From positions 1 to 37,902 of the forward strand of contig CAZNWE010000040.1 in NCBI GenBank assembly GCA_964576715.1: DNA of 37,902 nt, given 5' to 3'. The position numbers were made by a program, and so were the translations under genes. Of the stretch, positions 16,612 through 23,724 are shown one piece after another; position 1 is the first letter of the stretch; each line of letters starts with the position of its first letter. Source of the stretch: SLRI01 sp964576715 (lineage in GTDB: Bacteria > Pseudomonadota > Alphaproteobacteria > Geminicoccales > Geminicoccaceae). The notes below the pieces were generated by a model that was not told the DNA's origin, ran no database searches, and worked only from the letters and a program-made list of their open reading frames with translations.

Positions 16612-17652
16612 TCAGTTGCGGCCGCCGCTCAGCCGCCGGACGAGGCCTGAGACACCCCCTTTGCCGGGGTCCTGCAGTGCTGCGTAGAAGGCGACCGAGG
16701 TGATGATGATCACACCGGCGGCGACCTGCTGCCAGAAGAAGTCGAGGCGCAGGAGGACCAGCGCGTTGACCACCATGGAGAGCAAGAGCACACCGACCAG
16801 CGAGCCCGCCATCGAACCCTTGCCGCCGAACAGCGTGGTGCCGCCGACAACGACCGCGGCGATGGTGTGCAGCGTCAGTCCCATCCCGGCGGTCGCCTGG
16901 ATGGCGTTGAGCCGGCCGGTCAGGAGAATGCCGGCGAGGCCGGCGAGACCGCCGAGCAGCATGTACTGGTAGATCTTGTGCCGGGTGACGTCGATGCCGG
17001 TCAGCACCGCGGCTTCGGTATTGCCGCCGATCGCCACCGCGTAGCGGCCCAGGGGCGTGTAGCGGTAGATGAAGAAGCCGATGACGAGTGCGGCGACACC
17101 GATGATCGCCGCTACCGGCACCACCTCGAAGACGCGGCCACGGCCGAGCCAGACCAGTGGGTCGGGAAAGCGGGCGAGCACCACGCCGGCGGCCAGCACC
17201 AGGGCCAGGCCGCGAAAGACGAGATCCATCGAGAGGGTCGCGATCAGGTCCGGGACCCGGAGCCTGGTGATGACGATGCCGTTCATGAAGCCGCAGGCGA
17301 GGCCGACCAGGATCGCCACCAGCATGGCAGCGTAGACGTTGAAGCCGACGTCCTTGATCAGCATCGCCATGACGACGGCCGAGAGCGTGGCGATCGAGCC
17401 GATCGAGAGGTCGATGCCGCGGCCGGTGATGACCAGCGTCATGCCCATCGCCAGGACCATGTAGATCGACGCGTCCTGCAGGATGATCATCAGGTTTTGA
17501 ACGCGGAAGAAGCGCGGGTCGGCGAGCGCCATGATGAGGCAGAGCCCGAAGATCATTACCAGCGGGCCGAGGATGTTGATGTAACGCTCGACCCACGGGA
17601 TCTCGCGACGACGCGTCGATTGCCCGACTGGCATGGATGCGGCGACCGCCAT
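16612..17652 (-). CDS. Sugar-type ABC transporter permease (RbsC/FrcC family)
   Basis: Predicted 346-residue inner-membrane protein with 8-10 hydrophobic helices. Family signatures are GMTLVITGRGIDLSIGS (70-86), GFMNG and the cytoplasmic coupling region GGNTEAAVLTGIDV, followed by a GGTTLFGGKGS loop. These place it in the CUT2 branch that carries ribose, fructose, xylose, inositol and, in Lsr systems, AI-2. It is the first gene of the minus-strand operon permease - binding protein - binding protein - ATPase - SDR. The ATG at 17652 has GGGAG about 5 nt upstream, and a promoter candidate is at 17691-17718. Confidence 0.94.
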   Translation of the reverse strand: MAVAASMPVGQSTRRREIPWVERYINILGPLVMIFGLCLIMALADPRFFRVQNLMIILQDASIYMVLAMGMTLVITGRGIDLSIGSIATLSAVVMAMLIKDVGFNVYAAMLVAILVGLACGFMNGIVITRLRVPDLIATLSMDLVFRGLALVLAAGVVLARFPDPLVWLGRGRVFEVVPVAAIIGVAALVIGFFIYRYTPLGRYAVAIGGNTEAAVLTGIDVTRHKIYQYMLLGGLAGLAGILLTGRLNAIQATAGMGLTLHTIAAVVVGGTTLFGGKGSMAGSLVGVLLLSMVVNALVLLRLDFFWQQVAAGVIIITSVAFYAALQDPGKGGVSGLVRRLSGGRN

Positions 17653-17690
17653 GGCTCTCCCTGTTCATTTGTTCCTTGGCTTGCCACATG

Positions 17691-17718
17691 TTTATAAAGT
17701 TGTGGGGCGGTCTGTCCA
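17691..17718 (-). promoter_or_regulatory. Sigma70-like promoter candidate for the LuxP-like ABC operon
   Basis: On the minus strand TGGACA (-35, 17713-17718) and TATAAA (-10, 17691-17696) are separated by 16 nt, each matching five of six consensus bases. The segment lies 39-66 nt upstream of the permease start, so the 5' UTR would be about 30 nt. Judged by eye only. Confidence 0.5.
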
Positions 17719-17842
17719 CCCCTGCCGGCAGGTTTGTGATTAGCGGCGCAACGCCGTTGGCCGGCTGGCGTCGCACGCCGAATTGAGGGACAATGCAGGG
17801 TGGCAGACGTTGGCCCGGGTAGGAGCGACGGAGGAAGCGAAC

Positions 17843-18124
17843 ATGGCACAAGGGATCGACTACGAGGCGGCGCTGCGAGATCCGGCGGCGTGCTTCGGCT
17901 CGCCGGCGGCGATCGTCGCGGCGAACGAGCTCAGCGACAGGCAGAAGATCGCGCTGCTGCGCCAGTGGGCGTATGACGAGAGCGAGCTCGCGGTGGCGAC
18001 CGAGGAGGGCATGCCGGGGGGCGAAAGCCAACTCTTTCAGGAGATCGCGGCGGCACTCGCCACACTCGATCGCGGTGGCGACAGCGCCGCACCGACCAAG
18101 CAACGGCTGCCGTCGACCCGCTAG
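17843..18124 (+). CDS. Small conserved-looking protein of unknown function
   Basis: Predicted 93 residues, acidic and probably helical, with no signal or membrane segment. A readable core is FGSPAAIVAANELSDRQKI followed by LLRQWAYDESELAVATEEG. I recall similar small proteobacterial proteins with a D-P-A...F-x-S-P...L-x-x-x-Q-K-I-x-x-L-x-x-W-x-x-D-x-x-E-L pattern but cannot name a function. The ATG at 17843 has GAGGAA 6 nt upstream; a start 20 codons earlier lacks such support. It is divergent from the ABC operon. Confidence 0.7.
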   Translation: MAQGIDYEAALRDPAACFGSPAAIVAANELSDRQKIALLRQWAYDESELAVATEEGMPGGESQLFQEIAAALATLDRGGDSAAPTKQRLPSTR

Positions 18125-18234
18125 GCCCGTGCCGCGACGGCGCTGCGCTTGCCCGTCGGGCGATCCCGTGCTCTGCCCATTGCGAGGCCAATTCGGCGAC
18201 ACTCGCCGCCAGGCACAGCAATGGAGACGGCCGC

Positions 18235-18840
18235 GTGGCACGCATCTACGAATACGCCGGCATCCGCCCGGTGATCGACGACACCGCCTTCGTTCATCCC
18301 GAGGCGGTGATCATCGGTGACGTGATCATCGGCCCCGGCGTCTACGTCGCCCCGTTCGTCTCGCTCCGCGGCGACATGGGTCGGCTGATCGTCGAGGAGG
18401 GTGCGAACATCCAGGACAGCTGCGTGATGCACGGCTTTCCCGGCAAGGAGTGCGTGATCGAGGCCGGTGGGCATATCGGCCATGGTGCAGTGCTGCATGG
18501 CTGCCGGATCGGCCGCAATGCGCTCGTCGGCATGAATGCCACGGTGATGGACGGGGCGGTGATCGGCGAAAACGCCTTCGTCGCCGCCATGGCCTTCGTC
18601 AAGGCGGGGTTCGAGGTGCCGGCCGGCCACCTGATCTCCGGCATTCCGGCCCGCTTGGTGCGGCCGCTCGACCCGGCCGAGATCGCCTGGAAATCGAACG
18701 GCACGGCCGAATACCAGGAGCTCGCTCGGGTGTCGCGGCGGACGCTGACGCCCTGCACGCCGTTGCGCGCGGTCGAGCCGAACCGCAAGCGCTGCCCGTC
18801 GCTGACCAACATCCGGCCGAAATTCGAGACGCAGGGCTGA
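18235..18840 (+). CDS. Gamma-carbonic-anhydrase-like hexapeptide protein (PaaY/CaiE type)
   Basis: Predicted 201 residues. A left-handed beta-helix of hexapeptide repeats runs from about residue 15 to 140 (VIIGDVIIGPGVYVAP, LRGDMGRLIV, IGHGAVLHGCRIG). The metal-site histidines are present: one in CVMHGF and two in GHIGHGAVLHG. The C-terminal extension, ending CPSLTNIRPKFETQG, resembles PaaY and CaiE rather than the shorter gamma-CA proteins. PaaY is a thioesterase of the phenylacetate pathway and CaiE belongs to carnitine metabolism; neither pathway is visible here, so the role stays open. Start is a GTG with GGAG 9 nt upstream. The rhomboid gene starts 7 nt after its stop. Confidence 0.9.
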   Translation: MARIYEYAGIRPVIDDTAFVHPEAVIIGDVIIGPGVYVAPFVSLRGDMGRLIVEEGANIQDSCVMHGFPGKECVIEAGGHIGHGAVLHGCRIGRNALVGMNATVMDGAVIGENAFVAAMAFVKAGFEVPAGHLISGIPARLVRPLDPAEIAWKSNGTAEYQELARVSRRTLTPCTPLRAVEPNRKRCPSLTNIRPKFETQG

Positions 18841-18847
18841 TCGCCCG

Positions 18848-19528
18848 TTGCTGCCGATCAAGGATCTGCACCCGGCCAAGCGCACCCCCTACGTCGTCAA
18901 CGCGATCATCCTGGCCTGTGTCGGCGTGTTCTTGTGGCAGGTCGGGCTCGGGCCCGATCGGATGCAGCGGGCGATTCTCGGGCTCGGGCTGATCCCGGGG
19001 GTGATCACGGGCACGGCCGAGCTCGCGCCGCGGCTGGTGCTGGTCCCGAGCCTGGCCACGTTCATCACCTCGATGTTCCTGCACGGCGGCTGGCTGCATC
19101 TCGCCGGCAACCTGCTCTACCTGCATATCTTCGGGCGCAACATCGAGGACCGGTTCGGGCATCTGGGCTTTCTCGGCTTCTATCTCGGCGCCGGCATCGT
19201 CGCGGCCGCGGCGCAGATCGCCCCGGAGCCCGGCTCGACGGTCCCGATGGTCGGCGCCTCGGGCGCCATCTCGGGCGTGCTCGGCGCCTATCTCGTGCTG
19301 TTTCCCCGCTCGCGGGTCGTGGTCTTCATCCCGTTCAGCTTCATGCTGCTGCACGAGGTCCGCGCGTTTTGGCTGTTGATCATCTGGTTCGCGGTGCAGC
19401 TTGTCAGTGCGACGGTGGCGCCCGAGGGTGCCGGGGTCGCCTGGTGGGCGCATATCGGCGGCTTCCTCGCCGGTGCGGTGGTCGCCCTGCCGCTGGTCAA
19501 GCGCCGCCGGCGCGGCCCCTGGGGCTGA
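18848..19528 (+). CDS. Rhomboid-family intramembrane serine protease
   Basis: Predicted 226-residue polytopic protein with about six transmembrane helices. Rhomboid hallmarks are visible: FLHGGWLHLAGNLLYLHIFG (helix 2 with conserved His and Asn), the catalytic serine in GASGAISG, and the catalytic histidine in AHIGGFLAG near the C terminus. It cleaves membrane proteins within or next to their transmembrane segments. The start is a TTG just 7 nt after the stop of the preceding gene, so the two are probably co-transcribed. Substrate not deducible. Confidence 0.93.
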   Translation: MLPIKDLHPAKRTPYVVNAIILACVGVFLWQVGLGPDRMQRAILGLGLIPGVITGTAELAPRLVLVPSLATFITSMFLHGGWLHLAGNLLYLHIFGRNIEDRFGHLGFLGFYLGAGIVAAAAQIAPEPGSTVPMVGASGAISGVLGAYLVLFPRSRVVVFIPFSFMLLHEVRAFWLLIIWFAVQLVSATVAPEGAGVAWWAHIGGFLAGAVVALPLVKRRRRGPWG

Positions 19529-19802
19529 ACGGCTGGCGGCATCACGCCGGCTACCGGCCGATCATTTACCTAAAAAGCCGGAAGACTTACCGATAAAATC
19601 TCGATCAAAATCCCTTTGAAATCTTGGAAAAGAATTTTTTCATTTTCTAGGAAAGCACAAGAAAATCGAAACGATAAACGTTGTCATCTTAACCCGATCT
19701 TCATAGTTCTGACGGCGGAGATTATCTCCGGTTGCAAGTTCCTGAAGCATTCGAAACTCCAGCGCTGATGGCGCGAAGTATCGATCCCTGGAGGGTTAGA
19801 CG
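19529..19802. promoter_or_regulatory. AT-rich leader of rpfF
   Basis: About 270 nt, strikingly AT-rich from about 19560 to 19715 compared with the rest of the window, and without a gene. It precedes the rpfF start and is the likely promoter and regulatory region. A -35-like TTGTCA occurs at 19681, but I could not pair it with a convincing -10. Confidence 0.5.
19716..19730. promoter_or_regulatory. 15-bp dyad upstream of rpfF
   Basis: CGGAGAT and ATCTCCG form perfect 7-bp arms around a single T, 73-87 nt upstream of the rpfF start. Size and position fit a repressor or activator half-site pair, or a short hairpin in the 5' UTR. No T-run follows. Confidence 0.35.
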
Positions 19803-20756
19803 ATGGCTCTGTCACACTCGTTTGTTCGCGGGCTGCAGGATGCGGTCAACGACAATGTCGATCTCCTGCCGTCCGATTTTCGGCGCCTGCCGAGCCAGGT
19901 CGTGCCGCTGCGCCAGCCGCGGCTCGAGGTCGAGCTGCCGACCCTCAGCACCTCGTTCGAAGCCGAGACCGGCGTTCTCTGGGCCAGGATGAAGCATCAG
20001 GACCGCGGCTGCTACACCCCGGCACTGGTCGCCGATTCGCGCAGCTACCAGCAATACCTCCAGGAACAGTGCGGCCACCTGAGCCCGGCCGAAATGCCGT
20101 TCAAGTACCTGGTCTGGACCTCGGCGGCCAAAGGCGTGTTCAGCCTCGGCGGCGACCTCGCCTTCTTCACCCGGTGCGTCCGCGAGGGCCGCGAGCGCGA
20201 GCTCTCCGAGTATGCGCATCGCTGCATCGATGTGCTGCACGACAACTACAACGCCATGGGCCTGCCGGTGCTGACCTGTGCCCTGGTGACCGGTGACGCG
20301 ATCGGCGGCGGGCTCGAATCGATGATCACCAACGACATCGTGGTGGCCGAGAAGGGAGCCAAGTTCGGCCTGCCCGAGATCCTCTTCAATCTCTTCCCCG
20401 GCATGGGCGGCTACTCCTACCTGGTCCGCAAGATCGGCGAGAAGCCGGCCCGCGCCTTCGTCGAGGACGGCCGGTCGCGCAGTGCGGAGGAGATGGTCGA
20501 GCTCGGCCTCGTCGACGTGCTGGCCGAGCCCGGCCATGGCGAGCAGGCGCTCAGGGACTATCTCGGCCAGGGTAAGCGCTTCAACACGCTGCGGACGATC
20601 CGCCGGGCCTGCAAGCGGGTCGATCCGGTGAAGAAGGCCGAACTCCTCGAGATCGTCGACATCTGGGTCGAACTCGCGATGCAGCTCGAAGGCGACGATC
20701 TGCGGCGCATGGACTGCCTCGCCCGGGTCCAGGCGAAGAAGCGGGCCACGGCCTGA
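19803..20756 (+). CDS. rpfF: DSF synthase homologue, crotonase fold (RpfF)
   Basis: Predicted 317 residues of the enoyl-CoA hydratase (crotonase) superfamily, closest in my recall to Xanthomonas RpfF. RpfF acts as thioesterase and dehydratase on 3-hydroxyacyl-ACP to release cis-2-unsaturated fatty acid signals. Shared stretches are FSLGGDLAFFTRCVREG (113-129), GGGLE, GLPEILFNLFPGMGGYS (189-205) and IWVELAMQL (287-295). The two catalytic glutamates of RpfF correspond to E172 and E192, with the same 20-residue spacing as E141/E161. The N terminus is somewhat longer than in Xanthomonas. The ATG has GGAGGG about 7 nt upstream. It converges on rpfC with 166 nt between stops. A generic enoyl-CoA hydratase is unlikely given the C-terminal match. 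Confidence 0.9.
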   Translation: MALSHSFVRGLQDAVNDNVDLLPSDFRRLPSQVVPLRQPRLEVELPTLSTSFEAETGVLWARMKHQDRGCYTPALVADSRSYQQYLQEQCGHLSPAEMPFKYLVWTSAAKGVFSLGGDLAFFTRCVREGRERELSEYAHRCIDVLHDNYNAMGLPVLTCALVTGDAIGGGLESMITNDIVVAEKGAKFGLPEILFNLFPGMGGYSYLVRKIGEKPARAFVEDGRSRSAEEMVELGLVDVLAEPGHGEQALRDYLGQGKRFNTLRTIRRACKRVDPVKKAELLEIVDIWVELAMQLEGDDLRRMDCLARVQAKKRATA

Positions 20757-20922
20757 ACCTCGGCCAGGAACGGCGCCGGCACCCGACCGGCCCACCACGC
20801 CGCGACGCTCTCGGGTCCTTGCGCAGAAAGATCGGTCATGTCGACGCACGTCATCGAAAGCCTGGCCCAGCGCGGCATCGTCCTGCTCGCCGGCCACTTG
20901 ATCAACACCTTCCTGCCTGGCG

Positions 20923-23604
20923 CTACCCGCCTCGTCGATGCCGCGGACGTGGTTCGAACCCTGCATCTTTACAGCGCAGCAATGCTCGGCGTGCCCGCTC
21001 GATCTCTCGGTCGAGCCGCTCGAGCTCGGCCGGCGCCCGCAGCAGCAGCGCATGATCGTCGAGCGAGCGCAGGCCGAGGCAGCAGTCGAACACCCCTTGC
21101 GCCCCGATATGCGCCGAGCTGCTCTTCAAGGCATGCGCCGCATCGCGAAACGCTCGGGCATCGCCGAGCCGCACCGCTTCCGCCAGTTCACGCTGCAGCT
21201 GGGCGACGTCCAACAGGTAGTCGTCGACCACCTGCGCAAAGAACCCGTCCCCCGCATCGAGCTCGAGCAGGGTCGCGATCTTGCGCTCATCGAGCACCGC
21301 AGCCCCTGCCGCGGTGGCTGGCCTGGCAGGCGCGGTCGGCGACGGATCGATCACCGCGCGGCCGGCAGCACGGCCCAGCCCGTTGTGCTCGGCCGCAGCC
21401 CGCAACGGCACGATCGCAGGCGGCGCCGGCCGCTCGACCGGCACTGCCGTGGCCGGATCAAGGTGCGGCGCCGCACCATGCGCCAGTGCGGCGCCGACCA
21501 GGCGATCGATGGTGTCGAGCAGCCGCGGCGCATCGATCGGCTTGGTGACGTAGTCCGAGAAGCCCAACGCCAGTGCCGCTTCCCGGGTCTCCGCCGTGGC
21601 ATCCGCGGTCAGCGCCGCAATCGGCGGCAGTGCCCTCACCGGCAGCATGAAGCGCAGCATCTTCAGGGTCTCGAAGCCGCTCATCGTCGGCATGTTGAGA
21701 TCGAGCAGGACGACGTCGAACAACCGCTCGTTCTCCAGCGCCTCGAGGCAGGCCTCGCCGCTGTCGATGATGGTGACCGCATGGCCGGCATGCTCGAGGA
21801 TCTTGCCGATGACGTGCTGGTTGGTGCGGTTGTCCTCGACCAGCAGCACGCGCGCCGGGCGTTCGGCGACCAGCCGGCCTGCCGCGCCGTCGTCCCGGCC
21901 CGCCTCGCCGGCGTCCAGCGCGAGGCGGAGCACCCGGTGCAGGGTCTGGTCGTCGGCGTCGCTGCCGAGGTCGGCGAGGCACGACGCCAGGTGCTCGACC
22001 CGCTGCGCCAGGCAGGAGACGATGTCGATCGGCTCGCCCGGCCGGCGGTGGTCGAGTGCCTCGCTGAGGGCCTCGACGTCGATGGGTGGCTCGTCGTCGA
22101 CGACGACGATGACCGAGGCGGCACCGCTGGCGACGGCGCTGTCGACGGCCGTCGAGATGTCGCTTGCGGCGATCCCGGCCATCGCCAGCCGCTCGATGCG
22201 GGCCAGCATGGCGGCGCTGGCCGCTGCACCGCCGAGCACGACGACGACCGACGCAGCGTCCGGCTCCAGGCTAGCCGCGCCCGCCGCGGCTCGCCCGCGC
22301 GAGCTCGGCCCCGCCTCGGCAGCGGCCGCGGGGTCGAGGCGCAGCGGCAGCTCGATCCAGAAGCTCGAGCCCTGCCCGAGCGCGCTGACCACGCCGATCC
22401 GGCCCTGCAGCATCTCGGTCAGCTCCTTGGCGATGGCGAGACCCAGCCCGGTGCCGCCGTAGCGCCGGCTGGTGTCGGCCTCGGCCTGGCCGAAGCTCTC
22501 GAAAATCCGCGCCTGGGCTTCGGCGGCGATGCCGATGCCGGTATCGTGCACCTCGAAGCGCAGGCGGATGCCGCCGGGTTCGCGGGCGAGTGCTCGGACG
22601 TCGATCAGCACCCCGCCCTGGCGGGTGAACTTGATGGCGTTGGCGGTGAGGTTGACCAGGATCTGGTGCAGCGGGCCGCGGCCGCCGATGAAGTAGCGGG
22701 GGATGGCGGGGTCGACCCTGAGCCTGAGATAGAGGCCGCGCCCCTGGGCCTCGAGATGCAACATCCGGCGCAGGTTGGTGAGCAGCTGGTGGAGGTCGAA
22801 GGGCTCGTCGTCGATGGTGAACCGGCCGGCTTCGATCTTGGCGATGTCGAGGACGTCGTTGACCAGCGCCAGGAGACTGTGCGCAGCACTCCTGGTGGTC
22901 GCCGCCATGTCGCGCTGCTCGCCATCGAGCCGGGTGGTGCGCAACAGGTCGGTCATGCCGATGATGGCGTTCAGCGGGGTCCTGAACTCGTGGCTCATGG
23001 TGGCGAGAAACCGGCTCTTCGCCCGGCTCGCCTCCTCGGCCCGGGTCACCGCCCCCTCGAGCCGGCCGAGCAGGACAGCGAAATAGGCGGGCAGCATGAT
23101 CAGCGACAGGACGAGGCCGATGTCGAGGGCGGCGAAGCCGCGCCAGGCGGGGGCGGTCATGACGACCAGGACGAACAGCGTTGCCGACGAGACGGCGGAA
23201 ACCGCGAGATAGAGCCGGCCGTAGCGGAAGCCGTGGCCGAGGATCGACCAGAGCAGAAACGGGAAGAACAACATCGCCGCGTCGCCGCCGACGAAGATCG
23301 CCCCGTTGACGCCGATGGCGTCCGTGGCGATGCCGCAGAACCGACGGGTCGGGCTCGGTGCGGGGCGCAGCAGGAGATGGATGAACAAGAGCAGCGAGGC
23401 GCCGACGGCGGCGCTGTAGATGATGGCACTTTGCCGGATGATCCGCTCGCCGTCGTCGCCCAGGGGCACGCTGACGATGTAGACGAACATCAAGGCGGTG
23501 ATGACGATGCGGATCAGGATCTGGGTGTGCTCGGTATCGGCCCGGCCGGCAAGCCGGCGGCGCAGCCACGCCTCGACCCGTCGCAGCTCAGCCAAGAGGC
23601 CCAT
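20923..23604 (-). CDS. rpfC: Hybrid sensor histidine kinase, RpfC-type
   Basis: Predicted 893 residues. The N terminus RRLAGRADTEHTQILIRI (16-33) closely matches the Xanthomonas RpfC input region, and about five hydrophobic helices follow up to residue 180. Next are a HisKA domain with H205 in ATMSHEFRTPLN, HATPase boxes N322 (NLTANAIKF), DTGIG and GGTGLG, a receiver with D591, phospho-acceptor D635 (LLDLNMP) and K688, and a C-terminal HPt with H824 (AAHALKSSS). Between kinase and receiver, residues 451-560 resemble a degenerate receiver lacking a clear phospho-site. RpfC senses DSF at the membrane and relays phosphate to a response regulator. The upstream gene on the same strand, 120 nt away, encodes the likely partner regulator. 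The start has only a weak ribosome site. Confidence 0.9.
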   Translation of the reverse strand: MGLLAELRRVEAWLRRRLAGRADTEHTQILIRIVITALMFVYIVSVPLGDDGERIIRQSAIIYSAAVGASLLLFIHLLLRPAPSPTRRFCGIATDAIGVNGAIFVGGDAAMLFFPFLLWSILGHGFRYGRLYLAVSAVSSATLFVLVVMTAPAWRGFAALDIGLVLSLIMLPAYFAVLLGRLEGAVTRAEEASRAKSRFLATMSHEFRTPLNAIIGMTDLLRTTRLDGEQRDMAATTRSAAHSLLALVNDVLDIAKIEAGRFTIDDEPFDLHQLLTNLRRMLHLEAQGRGLYLRLRVDPAIPRYFIGGRGPLHQILVNLTANAIKFTRQGGVLIDVRALAREPGGIRLRFEVHDTGIGIAAEAQARIFESFGQAEADTSRRYGGTGLGLAIAKELTEMLQGRIGVVSALGQGSSFWIELPLRLDPAAAAEAGPSSRGRAAAGAASLEPDAASVVVVLGGAAASAAMLARIERLAMAGIAASDISTAVDSAVASGAASVIVVVDDEPPIDVEALSEALDHRRPGEPIDIVSCLAQRVEHLASCLADLGSDADDQTLHRVLRLALDAGEAGRDDGAAGRLVAERPARVLLVEDNRTNQHVIGKILEHAGHAVTIIDSGEACLEALENERLFDVVLLDLNMPTMSGFETLKMLRFMLPVRALPPIAALTADATAETREAALALGFSDYVTKPIDAPRLLDTIDRLVGAALAHGAAPHLDPATAVPVERPAPPAIVPLRAAAEHNGLGRAAGRAVIDPSPTAPARPATAAGAAVLDERKIATLLELDAGDGFFAQVVDDYLLDVAQLQRELAEAVRLGDARAFRDAAHALKSSSAHIGAQGVFDCCLGLRSLDDHALLLRAPAELERLDREIERARRALLRCKDAGFEPRPRHRRGG

Positions 23605-23724
23605 CGCTCACCCGCCCGCGCTTGCTCACCGCCGTCACCGTCGTATCCCTCGGGCACAACCGCCCCCGTCGTCGTGGCACCACGCCGGCATCGCGGCGGC
23701 GGCGGTCGCCCCGGCCGCCGTGCC

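Noticed and set aside
20838..21548. Plus-strand open frame between rpfF and rpfC
   Set aside because: The first residues look plausible, but no ribosome site is present and most of it overlaps the well-supported HPt and receiver end of rpfC.
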